Assembly: GCF_964199755.1 (NCBI RefSeq)
Contig: NC_133897.1
Span: 123,830,125 to 123,894,124, forward strand
Reading direction: 5' to 3'
Length of the DNA: 64,000 bases
DNA from: Larus michahellis
Taxonomy: Eukaryota > Chordata > Aves > Charadriiformes > Laridae
Of the stretch, positions 1 to 16,500 are shown piece after piece. Each line of letters begins with the position of its first letter. Positions within the stretch are counted from its first letter, which is position 1. The translations under genes and the position numbers were made by a program. A model generated the notes under the pieces. It saw nothing but the letters and a program-made list of their open reading frames with translations. It was not told where the DNA came from and did not search any database.

Positions 1-65
1 TGGATTTGCTCTGTTAACTATACAAGAGGTGATGCTTTGATTCTTAAAAGAGAATATTTTTGTAG

Positions 66-3727
<3,662 letters not shown>

Positions 3728-4215
3728 GTTAGCCCTTCCTTACAAGCCAGCTGTCACAGCTTTACTTCGCCTTACTTAAGATAATGTCAGTCTGCAAGAT
3801 CTTCAAGATTTGGGACTATCATTTGCTATAACAAGCACAGCCTTTCCTTGTAAGCCAACTCTCAGGGCTTTACTTTGCCTTACTATATTGCCAATCTGTA
3901 AGATTTTTAAGATTTGGGACTATCATTTGCTATGACAAGTGTAGTGACAATTAAGTGGCACTTCTGTCAGCACAAAAGATTACGAAGGACCTAAAGAAAT
4001 CCTGAGCTGAATAATGCTATTTACATTTTAGCTAAATGTAATTACTAATATGCTGTGCCACTATTTTTATGAGGTTTTGTAGAACATGCTAACGATGTTG
4101 TATGTATTTCAAATTGAATTGTAAAAATTCATCTTAAAGTACTTTTTTCTAAATGCAGTTTGACTGTTAGTACTGCTGTAATCTGAAATAAAGTTACTGG
4201 ACTTAAAAAGGCGCT
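3728..4215 (+). other. MCM4: MCM4 3' UTR with poly(A) signal
   Basis: Non-coding sequence runs from the MCM4 stop to a canonical AATAAA at 4187-4192, so cleavage is expected about 10-25 bases later. The boundary is inferred from the signal alone. The first 215 bases contain a diverged direct duplication, listed separately. Confidence 0.7.
3731..3944 (+). repeat. Diverged tandem duplication in the MCM4 3' UTR
   Basis: Two head-to-tail copies of about 106 bp lie at about 3731-3838 and 3839-3944. They share blocks such as GGGACTATCATTTGCTAT and AAGATTTGGGACTATC. By eye they are about 80 percent identical, with a few small indels. Confidence 0.85.
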
Positions 4216-6374
4216 TTAGCATTCATTTCTAGTGAAAAAGAACATATCCTGTGCTGGGCACTTTTCAGTCTAGAATTCTGCAATTTTTAGTAAGCTCTGT
4301 GGGAGCAGAAAGGAGCTTTGTGCCTTTTTTTGTTTATACTTGAGTGTACGTTGGTAGTATCCTCAATGTAAAAAAGGCAGATAGATTCTACTTGAAACCA
4401 AATTTTCTTACTACACATTTAAGCATGACTGGATAAACTGTTACCCACCTTCGGTGTAATCTCATGTAATCAGTCCAGAAAGAACAAGGTCCTGTAGCAC
4501 ATGACTGGAGAATCTTCCTTCCTTCAAGGCAGGGCAGATGCTCTCAGCCATTGCATGTCAATAGCTGCTATTGTTTTCACGGCTGAGCTAGCAGAACAGT
4601 TCCCTAATTCACTTCAGTGCAGACAGCACCAGACTTATCTCAACTGCTCACTTAGCCCTTTTAAGATGAAATTAGTACTCTTACTGTTTTTGTGTAAAAT
4701 GGATTTTGGCTCCCTTCCAATTCAAGATGACGCTTAATTCACCATCTTCTAGTTTTTGGGGGGTTGGTTTTGGTTTTTAAAATAAAATGCTCATTAGGAC
4801 TTACTGTATTTAGTGTGTACAAGGTTACTTGCAGAATAATCCCACTAGGGGGCTCTTAAAGTCTGTAGGTAGTAGCTGATAAGAGATGACTTGTTTTCAG
4901 TCTGTAGTGGTTTTTTGGTTTCTAGGTAAGCAAGGACTGCAAGTGCCACTCTAATTAAGTAAATACAGAATGGAAGTGCTTGTAAACAGTCTTCTGGTTA
5001 AAAAAACCCCACTGATTAAAAGATCTTAACCATCCCTATGTTAATTTGAAATGTACACAAAGCAAAAGGAAGATAAAAGTAACTTCCTTAGACTATTTTC
5101 CTTACCCTGTGTAATAGTTTCAAACTGTATATCATAATTTACTACTGTATTTACCCTATGCTGCTCGTAGTTACAATTAAGTTCATTTAAAAAACTCAAG
5201 TCACTTAAAGACTGGAATATGCAACCAGGCGAAAGCATTCCTGCCAGAAACTTGATATTCTTAGCACCAGAAATGATACAGAAGAAAGGCATTAAAGTCT
5301 TCTATACATTCTACAAAAGGCATAAAAAAAGTTACAGGTCTACTGGCAGAAATTATTTGTAATGCCACTTTGACAGACCATAGTTGAAGTGATCTGCTGT
5401 CTTGTCCAACTAACACTATAAAGAGAAGCTGCTGGTGAAGTGAAATTGAATGGTACCCTCCGTTTTCCTGCAGTCATTGGTTACTCAGGGTGGGCAGGGC
5501 ATCAGTACAAGACAGACTAAAAAATGTCTTTTGCTACCACTGCTATTGGTTTCAAAGCTGCTATGTCATCTCTCTGCAAGCACAGATTTGATTAGAAAGT
5601 GACTCAATCCTAGTTATCCCGTTATGTTAGGTGCTTCAGTAGGAAGAGGCATAAACTCCTAAGTGAGAAACATCTGTCAAGATTATCCCCTGCTCATCAT
5701 AACTGAGATAATGTACTCTGTAAGACTACGTTCTAGTTGGCCTCATCAAACTTCAGTCTTATTTTTGGCGGTCAGTCTGGAATCACGGTTTTATCTTCCT
5801 AGAAGGCCCTAAGACTTCCAGGATTATCTCGGGAAAAGAAGAAAGCACACTGGAAATTGCATGCCAAATAGCTGATCAGGGAGGTGATTGTATCCCATTT
5901 TTGCAGTGTACGTAATTTCATAATTAGAGCTGCTATGTAACTTGCTGTCTGGATACAGCACTACAGACTGAAGAAAGTAAGCATTTTGTATTTTTTTTTT
6001 TCCTGACTTGGCAAGACCGCATGCAGTCTTGTAAAAATACATGCATAGTTTACTTAAAAAACATAGGATTCATCATCTGTGAGGTAAACTGACAGTCAAT
6101 ATGGAAGCTGTCATCCATGCCTCTTCAGCATAACGTTTACAGACAGCCTGGCACCAGCTTGTATTATTTAATGCTCAAAACCAAAAAGCTAGTTAATTGT
6201 GGGTTGTAAGGTTTTGACAGTACAGCTTGTCTATACAATAAGCACAACCAGACTCTCCTTGTGACTGGCATCTCTGGACTCCAAAGTGATAAGGAAAACA
6301 AGAGCATTGTATTCGTTACTATGAAAAGAACTTTATAAGAAGTCACTTATTTCTGCAAATGATAGAGAAGCTAC
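4216..6374. other. Intergenic, no gene seen
   Basis: AT-rich unique-looking sequence between the MCM4 poly(A) site and the CR1 fragment. No long open frame resembling a known protein, no tRNA and no obvious repeat is visible. It could hold a longer alternative MCM4 3' end, but no strong later poly(A) signal stands out. Confidence 0.5.
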
Positions 6375-7266
6375 GAAGGAGAGCTTGTTCTCACCAGTAA
6401 GGAGGGGCTGGTGGGGAATGTGAAGCTCAAGGGCAGCCTTGGCTGCAGTGAGCATGAAATAGTGGAGTTGGAAGATCCTCAGGGCAGCAAGGAGGGTGTA
6501 CAGTAAACTCGTCACCCTGGACTTCAGGAGAGCAGACTTTAGCCTCTTCAGGAATCTGCTTGGTGGAATAAAGCCCTGGAGGGAAGGGGGGCTCAAGAAA
6601 GCTGGTTAGTATTCAAGAATCACCTCCTCCAAGCTCAGGAGCGATGCATCCCAACAAAGAGGAAGGTGGGCAAAAATGCCAGGAGGCCTGCATGGATGAA
6701 CAAGGAGCTCCCGGAGAAACTCAAAATTGAAAAGGATGCGTACAGGGGGTGGAAGCAAGGACAGGTAGCTTAGGAGGAATACAGAGAAATTGTCCGAGCA
6801 GCCAGGGATTAGGTTAGGAAAGCTGAAGCCCACATAGAATTAAATTCATCCAGGGACATCAAGAAAAACAAAAGCTTCTATAGGCAGGTTAGTGATAAGA
6901 GGAAGACTAGGGAAAATGTGGACCCTTTCCGTAAGGAAACAGGAGACCTGGTCACCTGGGATGTGGAGAAGGCTGAGGTGCTTGATGACTTTTATGCCTC
7001 GGCCTTCACCAGCAAGTGCTCTAAACACACTGCCCAAGTCACAGAGGGCAAAGGCAGGGACTGGGAGACTGAGGTACCGGCCTCTGTAGGAGATCAGGTT
7101 TGAAACCATTTAAGGAACATGAAGGTTCCTAAGTCCATGGGACCTGATGAGATTCATCCATGGGTGCTGAGGGAACTGGCAAATGAAACTGCTAAGCTAC
7201 CATCCATCATATTTGAGAAGTTGTGGCAGTCTGGTGAAGTTCCCACTGAATGGAAAAGGGGAAACA
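6375..7266 (+). mobile_element. CR1 LINE, internal ORF2 fragment
   Basis: Conceptual translation matches the CR1 non-LTR retrotransposon ORF2 as I remember it, covering the stretch between endonuclease and reverse transcriptase and the first part of the RT domain. Diagnostic segments are EAYRGWKQGQV-like (here DAYRGWKQGQVA), [47 protein letters not shown] and [12 protein letters not shown]. There are in-frame stops, for example after GQVA and ARD, and frame changes, so it is a dead copy. It is cut on both sides: match to CR1 stops at about 7266, before the usual PIFKKGKKEDP segment. The left edge is approximate. Confidence 0.9.
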
Positions 7267-9565
7267 CAGTACTTTACCTTTGCTTTTCAATATTTGTACA
7301 CGTGGGTGGGAAGATGAAGAAAGGAGAGGCACCTCCATCATCCAGCTGGCTCTTAGACCATCTTTCCATGTGTAAAGAACAGCCATTAAGCTCTTAAGCT
7401 TGTATTCAGTAACAATGAGGCTCTAAGGACACTATATAGACAATTTTTTTTCATTAATCGGGCATCTCCTTACAGTATCTTTCTAGGTAAGCAGTCTTGG
7501 CAACATCTGCTTGGTTCACAGTTCTACTAGCGTTCCATCACTGTGTAACAGCTACATACCAGGATTACACAGTTCCTGTCCATCCTTTTAAAAAATAATT
7601 GCCTCTGTGACCCTTATTAGAAGAGTCTCTCATAGAATCTACACGGTAAATAAACACTCAAACCAAACTGAAATCAATATAAACAAATGAGTACAAAGTA
7701 AACATCATTATAGGCCTGATACAGCTTCTCAGCAATACAGGGGCTAGCTGCAGAAATCCATCTAAATACTTCCTTATTGTTCTCAGCTTCCTCTCAATAA
7801 TTGAAAAGAGCAGCCCCAGGCTGATCAGGAAGCTAAAGCAGGCTTAACAGCATTTTAATTGCAAATGTGGGAATGACCCCAATAGGTAAGCTATTTCCCC
7901 TGGGATAAACAATAATGTTGCCAAGTGTCTGGTACTGGTGATTTTTTATAGCAAAATATAATGCTATGTAGGCCTCCCTCGGCTGTTTTATCTAAGTGCA
8001 ACAAGCATAATCCGTTCAGCAAAACTTGAAGATAGATGTTACCGAGAAACATTCCAAACTGTGTACTGTGCCTTCACTTCATGAAGAGGAAAAAAAATAA
8101 AAAATCATTCTATTCACTTATTTGAAGAGATCTGGGAATACTCAGTGGTCATCCTAAAAGAAGGAAAAGTATTCTTTGTCTGAAAAGACTCATCATTAGA
8201 TATTCCTGAGAGACAAGATGTGTAAGTTATCTTTGTCCATGCTCCTTTCAACAGCTGATGAGGTAAGAAATCACACATCAAAGACAATGATCAGGAATAT
8301 TTTTTATGGAGCAGGTTTAGTAAAGGATGTTGGTGGGAGAAGAACCCAATATCAACACAGTGTGCACTGAGAACAACCCTGCTGAAAATAACTGTGTACA
8401 CAGTAGGTGTAAGCACATCCCAGGCTGTCATCAGAAGGAAGGCATTTAAGTATGACAGTTCCAGGCATCTTCTGTCTACTGATCACATTGGAAGTAGTCA
8501 CTAAGACTGGTACACACTTTTTTAGGTATGCCCAAGAGTTCAAGGGGAAAGTTTCAGCCTCCAAAGTACAAGGAGACACACCCAAGAAGTGGAATAATAG
8601 CAGTGTTTTGCTAGTTTCATGCACATTTTCTTGCTCAACCATGAACAGAGAGAAGATGTGAGGAAATCAGTAAGCCTTTCTGCACACTGTAAAGTGCTTA
8701 GTTAACACTCAAGACACAGCAGATTTAGCAGCACTCGTCACTAAGATCTAAAAAGCTGCACTTGCTATGCAGCTGCTTCTAGAAGGGCCAGGGGTAAGTG
8801 CACCACAAAGAAGCACACAACACCTGGAGAAGGATCAGAAGAAACTAGTAAGATGTTAGGGGAAGTCAGTGAATCAATTAGATGGTCAAGGTTATCTCTG
8901 AAGCTCTACATAAGTGTGGCAGGCATTAGCCTCTTTAAAGCAGCTCTGCGAAAACAGAAGTCGGAGAGAAGGCTAAGGAGCTCAATTATAACCTGCACAC
9001 AGGCCATAGCTAAAAGACACAGGAGCTGTAGCGTGCTTTCTAGGATACAGACCTGGGGGCAAAGAAGTGACGACTTTTACCCTTAAACTTGAATTGACTG
9101 ATGCAGTTCATAAAATGGCTTCACAAAGATCGTAAATGAAAAGAAGATCCTATATTTCTGGACAGGGACCAGAATGGGCAGGTGGGGAAGAACAAGCATT
9201 CCTAAGCTTCTATTTTCCACTGTCTGATCAAACTGTATGCTGGTTGGACAACAGGAGAAAAGACATGCTGATTCAGGTCTCTAACTGTCATTCATCCATT
9301 GTTTTTCATAAAACCTGGAAAAACTCTATATTGCAGAATTCTCTTTCTGCCAAATTGGACTGAAACTGGCCAAGAAGAGTTAACAGTTATGACAGAGGAT
9401 TGACATATACAGTTATATAAGCCTGATTTTGGGAGGGAGGGGGGAGGGAAGGAAGGAAATCAGTCTTCCCAATTAAAACAAAATTAACATTTTACCAAAA
9501 CAGTTACATATTCTGTTTTGGTAGTTTCTACTTCTAGGTATAACAATTCCTGTTTAACAAAACAC
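7267..9565. other. Intergenic, no gene seen
   Basis: No recognised gene or repeat family between the CR1 fragment and the first tRNA gene. A purine-rich GA stretch lies at about 9430-9461. Short open frames are present but none looks like a known protein. Confidence 0.45.
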
Positions 9566-9638
9566 TGGAGAATGCGGGCATCGATCCCGCTACCTCTCGC
9601 ATGCTAAGCGAGCGCTCTACCATTTGAGCTAATTCCCC
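9566..9638 (-). tRNA. tRNA-Ala (anticodon AGC), copy 1
   Basis: The reverse strand gives a complete 73-nt cytosolic tRNA-Ala. It has a 7-bp acceptor stem (GGGGAAT with ATTCTCC), discriminator A, a D arm around TAGCTCAAATGGTAGAGC, anticodon arm CTCGCTTAGCATGCGAG with AGC as anticodon, a 5-nt variable loop and a T arm GCGGGATCGATGCCCGC. No CCA is encoded, as expected in a eukaryote, and no intron is present. The A and B boxes of a Pol III internal promoter lie in the D and T arms. A terminator T4 run follows on the minus strand (plus-strand AAAA at 9559-9562). Confidence 0.97.
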
Positions 9639-10142
9639 CTCCTCTTATTGTTAATAGGCATCACAAAATTCTGATCTTGAAAGCAGATTTAAAATCTGCA
9701 GTTCCACACATGTAATACAATTTTCTGTTTTGTACTGGTCTGTCCATTCACAAATGAAAACACATTCAACTGCAATTCCAAAACAGGTGTCAGATAATGA
9801 ATTCTTACTATTTAATTTAACATTTTCCAAATGAAGTAGTAAGAAACAAGACAAACCAGAAAAGACATGTATAAAATTAAAATTTATTACTTGCAATTCC
9901 TGAGAGGAAGTACTTTGCAGCATTTGATTTTCTCCCCCCAAAAAGTCAGTTTCTATTTATTTCTTTTCAAAATATGAGTAATTATCTTAATTTATTCTAG
10001 TCAAACATATGGCAGCATTTAAGAAATGAACTATGCACATCTAAAAACTAAGAGCTTATTTCACTTCAAAATTTCAGTTTGATACATGAAAATGTCTTTC
10101 GTAGTGAACTGTTTTTTCTCCCACCACAAACAAAATATACAG

Positions 10143-10215
10143 TGGAGAATGCGGGCATCGATCCCGCTACCTCTCGCATGCTAAGCGAGCGCTCTACCAT
10201 TTGAGCTAATTCCCC
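10143..10215 (-). tRNA. tRNA-Ala (anticodon AGC), copy 2
   Basis: Identical over all 73 nt to copy 1 and in the same orientation, 504 bp away. The T4 terminator on the minus strand corresponds to plus-strand AAAA at 10132-10135. The flanks do not obviously resemble those of copy 1 beyond a few bases, so the duplicated unit, if any, is now limited to the gene itself. Confidence 0.97.
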
Positions 10216-12470
10216 CCATAGTACATTATTTTATCCTGTAACTGTAGAGTTTAACAACCACAAACACAAACTATCTTCCCTTTTCAAACTCTGTTCCTTT
10301 ACCATGTGTGGTAACCCCAGGGCAGTTGTTCAGAACACTTACTAGCATTTGACCTTGAGCTTGTATTTTTTTTCGTCCAAGATGACAAACTCCCTGAGTA
10401 ATGTGATAAGGCACTTCCTACTGCTAACTTCCATGACAAACGACCTGCAGCCATTCAGTGCCACCCAACTCACACTAGATTTATCCTTCTTTGAAGAGGG
10501 CAGCTGCTTTTTCTGTGTTGAGGCAAGTCACATCAGCGACAATGCAGTGGAGCAGCTTGGAGAGACGTTCCCTAAGATGACCATCTAGAAAGCAAAAGAC
10601 ATACCTGATTAAATTAGCTTGTATCAGTTTACATTAGCATTGCCAGAGAGATGCACTGAAGTGATCTGTGTTAAATGAAAGTATGCGGACACAAAGCCTT
10701 CACAGCTGAAATACCCTAGAGAAATGAAAAAATTGAATTAAGAAGGTCAGGTTATTTTCAGCCACATAGGTAAGGAAGTTCTCCCAATCGAGTGGAGAAA
10801 TTAGGAAGTTTTACTCACCATCTTACATGAAAACTTAGCCATCACAACAAATTCAAGATCACAAAACAACAGGCTGTTGATTATACAAAATACGCACTTT
10901 AATCACTGAAAATAGTACTATTGCAGAGGTCTTTCCTCACCCTTATCTGACTTTAGCATCAAATAAACTGTTTTTCTGTGAGCTAAATTGTGCAAGCTTT
11001 AGGCCTTTTCAGTGGCAGCAGACTGAGGTAAAAATAGGGAGAGGTAATCTGCCATTTTCATACTGACACAGACTGCACAGGATAGATAAACAAAACTGTA
11101 CATAGAGCTGAACCTTGTGAAAGATGATATGGGAAAGATCCCAGGGTGCAGTGGGCCATCACTGAGACTACGATGTGCCTGTGAGAAGGACTGAAACCAC
11201 TTTTGTATGTTTGTTTTTCCCCTACAATTTACTCCAGTGAAGTAGATAAAGTCAGTTACAATATATTGCAAGAAACAGTAAGAACAAATCCTCATTTATT
11301 GTTGTGCAGAGATTGAGGTAAGGCAGGAGAATAATTAAATTCTAAGAGAATATTTGCAGCGATACTAGGGTTTTAGTTTCACATCTTGGGCACATCTGGA
11401 TTGTGCTAGATTTGAAGTAGTAACTTTAGACAAGTTGTAACTAGCTGATGCTTAATTTTGTAATTTATTTTCTTTTGACTAGAGGCTGTCAATCCAGTAA
11501 ATTAAATCCATTACAGAAAACCACCAGCACATGCATTGTTGCATTACTGCACACGTTTTACTTCACTAGCAGAACTTACTTTTCTGCATTTAAACAGCAA
11601 GTGAGAAATCTTTCATTATACCATTTTCATTGTCTTTGTTGTTTAATAGTGTATCAGTGTAACCACTCTCACTGTAAACTTCATTTTTGTTCTTTAAACC
11701 CAGAAAGTTCCCTGATTTAATAACCTGTGACTAGAGCTTTGTCAATGTGCTTCTTACAGCAATGTCATTTAGTACGACTACACTTGAATTTTTATATTTC
11801 TGAAGTGTTTTTAGGAACTTTTATTTATATTTATTTATATATATATAAAAAAATAAATATATAAATAAATAAAAACACCCATATATTTAAGATGCAATAC
11901 AATTTTAACTGAATCATCAAAGTCAATACAAAAATGTAGAAGTATCTAGGATATAACTTAGGAAGGTATAAATAAATGCTTTCTCTCCACAAACTACAAT
12001 AAACATGAACTTTTAAGCTATTATATTTCTCATTTACATACAGCTAATTAGAAGATGAAGTTGGAAAAGAAAATAAAGAGATTTGAAAAACACAGTGAAG
12101 AAAAATCTTATTGCCCTTCAATGACTTCTAACAGTATACTTTCTAGATTTACAAGTATTTTGGTATCTGCATTTTAAGAGAGGCAAAAAAGAAAAAAATA
12201 GTTCTCCTTCCTGAATAAACACTAGAGGAGGTTTTGTTCAGGAAAGTAAGTACTGTTTTATCAAAGTAACATAGCAGAAAATGCATCAGTACTACTGCTT
12301 CTCATGCGTCAAGTGAGTATTCTGACATTTACACTAACAGGCTTTCCACATAAATACAATGATGATTCAGTGTTATTAAACAAGCAGACTGACTCAACAA
12401 AGTAATTACATCGAAAGCGGCCAAGGTATGATTCAGCAGAAGTAAATCTGCCCTTGATGTCACAAAGCAA
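10216..12470. other. Intergenic between tRNA copies 2 and 3
   Basis: No established gene. It contains an AT-rich inverted repeat at about 11806-11880 and a stretch at about 10349-10590 that is open on both strands. On the minus strand that stretch is preceded by an acceptor-like sequence ending TTGCTTTCTAG. I could not assign either to a family. Confidence 0.45.
11806..11880. repeat. AT-rich imperfect inverted repeat
   Basis: The left arm starts GTGTTTTTAGGAAC and runs into TTTTATTTATATTTATTTAT. The right arm is approximately its reverse complement and ends AAATAAATAAAAACAC. The centre is (TA)n. It could fold as a long, weak AT hairpin or simply be microsatellite expansion. Confidence 0.6.
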
Positions 12471-12543
12471 GGGGAATTAGCTCAAATGGTAGAGCGCTCG
12501 CTTAGCATGCGAGAGGTAGCGGGATCGATGCCCGCATTCTCCA
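12471..12543 (+). tRNA. tRNA-Ala (anticodon AGC), copy 3
   Basis: Plus-strand copy, identical to copies 1 and 2 across all 73 nt: same cloverleaf, anticodon AGC at the loop of CTCGCTTAGCATGCGAG, and internal A and B boxes. A TTTT terminator follows at 12546-12549. It is oriented opposite to its two nearest neighbours. Confidence 0.97.
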
Positions 12544-13472
12544 GTGTTTTGAGAGTGAGTATGTATGGTAATGTAAGATTTTCTTCCATAAACTGTTCAG
12601 GTTTCTGAAAGAAAATATACATAGCTAGTAATATACACCATTTCATACAGCAACAAAAACAAAACAAAAATCTCAATTAGCAGACTACACTTGTGAGCTC
12701 TCTGAAAATGAAACAGAAAAACTAAGGTTGTTATTCTGTAATACATGAAATAAAATTAACTTCTGTCCCTTACAAGTGCGCTGAATGTTAATGTGAGCAT
12801 TTTTTATATTTTTTTAGCTTTTAATTATATTAAAAGTTAGAGAAATTGTCTATAAGAAGTAAAAGTATGTGTTGTCTATATAATCACCAGCTCACTATAG
12901 AATTTCTGTCTCTCCAGCTCCCTTGCACTTGTTGAAGCTAGAATGGGCATGACAGACTTGTTCCTAAGCTGAGTTTCAACTGACATTCAATTTCTCACAA
13001 TTTCACTCAATTTCTTCTTCAACTCCATATAAGAAAATAATTTGCACTTTAAAAAAAAAAATGCTCATCTTTGATCAACATTAACAACTGAAAATATTGT
13101 ATTTCTATGCACTATTGAGCATGTGCTTTTTAAAATTGATTAATTTTAATGCTTACAAAACTGCCACAGAAAAATACATCTAAATTTTAAAAAACCCCAC
13201 AACCTAAGGTAGTATATACAGAGCACTAAAACTATATCACAGCCAAAAATCAGAAAAAACGGTGGTATCTGTCGGTGCGCTATTGTTTCATTCCTTAAAA
13301 CCCATCAACAGGAATTTCTTTCGTTTCTGTGCAGGCAATTACCCTAACTTTAGACAAAACAGAAGTTTACAAGCTGTTCTTTTCCAAAACAGCAAAAAAA
13401 TTACAACTGGTAACCGAATAAATGAAGTATAGTTCACAGTGGCAAGAAAAAGTTACACTTAGAAGTAGAAAA
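12544..13472. other. Spacer between tRNA copies 3 and 4
   Basis: AT-rich sequence without a recognised gene. A short palindromic stretch with arms CTTTTAAT and ATTAAAAG lies near 12820-12838. Confidence 0.4.
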
Positions 13473-13545
13473 TGGAGAATGCGGGCATCGATCCCGCTAC
13501 CTCTCGCATGCTAAGCGAGCGCTCTACCATTTGAGCTAATTCCCC
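13473..13545 (-). tRNA. tRNA-Ala (anticodon AGC), copy 4
   Basis: Minus-strand copy, again identical over 73 nt. The T4 terminator is immediately adjacent to the discriminator base (plus-strand AAAA at 13469-13472), closer than in the other copies. Confidence 0.97.
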
Positions 13546-16500
13546 CTGTGACTTATACTTTCTGTTTACTGTCACTTGGTACTTTCGTCTTTCTCACTGA
13601 CAGAATAACACAACAAATGATACTGAAATTTGATCTGCTGTCTCAAGTTCAAACAAAACTTTCTACCAAAAATCGATTTGTTTTTTATCCAAGTATCACA
13701 CTGGTAGCTGGGCAGTCAGACTCCACTGCTCATGTTCTAATCCCCTACCGAAGTTTATGGTAGGCAATAACAGAACACAACTTTTCAGTGAAATGCAGAA
13801 ACAATTTGGTCTTTCTTAAAGTACACTGCTTTTGACAGCCTTAGTGGGAATTTTGCCTAACACGAAACCTGGACTCCTTGATGTAACAGCTTGTGTTTTA
13901 TTCAGCTAAGCTGCATCTGGACAACAGAAGGTCTGTGTTTCCAAGCAACTGTAGATTTATGTTCGCACCAAACAATTACGACTGTTTAGAGAAATATGGA
14001 TATAAAGATTATGTTTTTCTAAAACAGATTTTTCCTATTTATAATCCCTAGGTTGAAGAGAATCAGCTAAATGACTTTACTCATTTCCAGATTTTACAAT
14101 ATAATAGATGTGACTGAATAGGTAGAGTTCTTCCAGTTCTTTCTCTGGTGCAATGGAGTTCTGGGCCCAGGTTATATAAAGGGAAAAAAAAAGCACCCAG
14201 GCAAACAGAACAATGGGAAACAAAGTAATAGTTCACATTATCTATCTTTATTTCTCAGGAATTTTTAAGGTGTGACTATATCACTACATCATAGAATGGT
14301 TTAGGCTGGAAGGGACCTTAAAGATCAGCCAGCTCCAACCCTTCTGCCATGGGCAGGGACACCTCCCACTAGACCGACAGACACAGACACTTACACATAC
14401 GTATAAAAATCAAGAATACATAATTAAAATGTAAAAAAAAATAAAAATCATGGCTATAATGAAACAGCAGTGAAAATTCTGTTCAGTGCTTGCTCTGCAA
14501 GATCAGAGTCAGAAAACACAAAGAATGTACGGTGTCCAATGTTTCCTGTTATTAGAAGTTTTGTACTAGAGTCATCTTTCTTTGAAAGTAGCATTTAGAG
14601 ACGAAAAAGAAAATAACTCTTTATGATTTCACACTCTCATAAAATAAAGCAAGCAAAAATCTTAAAAACACCTATATTATAAAACAAACAGAACCCTTCT
14701 AATTGTATTTGCATTAGGCTTGTACGAACACATCCCAGACAGAAACAGGGTTTCATCATGCCAGCTTTTGAATGGTAAAGCACATCTACAGGGCTTAATT
14801 AAGGGGAGCCCCAAACAGGCTTACAACTGCACACAAAATGGCAAGTACTGCTGCCTAAACTTTTTAATTTGTTACTAAGCACTGGTAGTCTTAGGGCTTT
14901 AACACAGCAAGTAGAGGAAAATTTACTTAAAAACAAAATTTACTTAAAACCCAGAACTAACTATAAATTAAGCAGTGACAAAATATCCTATGGACGGCTA
15001 CAGTACGTTTAATTCATTCTTTTAAATAGCCTAACCTTCAAGTTGATAGCTTTATCATTAAAATTAAACAAATATATGTCTCCAGTTCTGTACCCAAATC
15101 TGTATTTAAAGCATCAAAGGAAATGTGTTCTGGACCTCAGGAATAATTTCATGGAAAATCAGTATCAAAATATGGAATTAGGGAACAAAATCAACACCCT
15201 CCTTTGGGGCAAACTAAACAAACCAAAAAAAAATTGTACTGTGAATCACACAAAAAGCCACACAGCAGGTCCGTCAGTGAAAAGAAACCTCCTCCCAGAA
15301 CTACTTCTGTTCTTAATGGCCACAATAAGAATAAAACTTCAGTTGTTGATGAAGATTTCATTGATTGTTCACAACATTTTGCCTCCATTTTACCACCATT
15401 CATCATTTTGTACCCAAAACCACATGACAAAACCATGCTAAAAACCAACCCCAACAACTAACCAACAAAAATAAAGAAACTCATCAAAAAACAATGTAGA
15501 AAAATTTCCTACTTTTAGTAATATTTGCCACTGCTATTACCTTGTTCGAAGAAAATTAGTGCAGTCTACCTAGAAGGTACAAAACGCTGTAATACCGATC
15601 AAAGAATCAACATTGGAAACAGCTTACCCAGACAACCTAAGTAACTTCAATCAGCATTAGCAGCCACAACAGAAGCTTGCAAGGGCCCAAAGTAATTCAT
15701 ATTAAATACGCTGCTTTTCTAAGAAGTAGAAAACTATAACATTCTTTGTGTGTATTTACCATTTTGGCATTTAAGTTACCCTAGTGCTAAGGAGACAATG
15801 ATCTCAGCTCAGAGGGAGACCAGATTATCCTTTTGTGCTGCTCTTTGGGATCTCTACATGGACCACACAAAAATCACCATCATGATTTCAACTCATAACA
15901 TCCCATACTTGAGAGCAAAGTTGCAAGTACTGAGCAAGACATCCGAGTTATCATTCTCTTTCTCTAAAAAGATCAATGGGCTTTAAATTGCTGTCCAGAT
16001 AATCAAAAGGCTTCCAGATATGCAGAGATTTCATTATGTTTCCAAATGGGAAAACGGTTAAGTAATGTGTTAATACAATTATGCATTTTGGTTCGTTTTT
16101 TAGGAAAATGGCTGTATTCACATCACAACTTCCTTCTCTGATTTTTTTGGAAGACCTGATATCTCTACCATAATGGTTTCAAAAAAGTTTCAGCCTCATA
16201 GGGTTCATGTACCATGCCCTCCTTGAACTAACTATGATAGCAATACAGAAAAACTGTATTACTCATTTTATATGCTATCCAGATTCAGATACCCCTTCCA
16301 AACAAAGTGTTTAATAATAGTAAAAAAAATCTGTTACAAAAGCAGTGAGATTGACTATGCCTGAATCCAAATGGATTTGCAACCTTTGTCTTCTAAATCA
16401 CTACTGTAACAATCCCAGTTTTCTCCACATTCCCTGTAACTCCAGAAAGGAGAGAATGTGTGCTGGTTATGCCTTGAGCTCTGTGCAGGCCACCTGGCTA

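Noticed and set aside
15043-15461. Overlapping open frames of 85-132 codons on both strands
   Set aside because: Three frames open at once in a low-complexity A/C-rich area, the usual sign of composition rather than coding.
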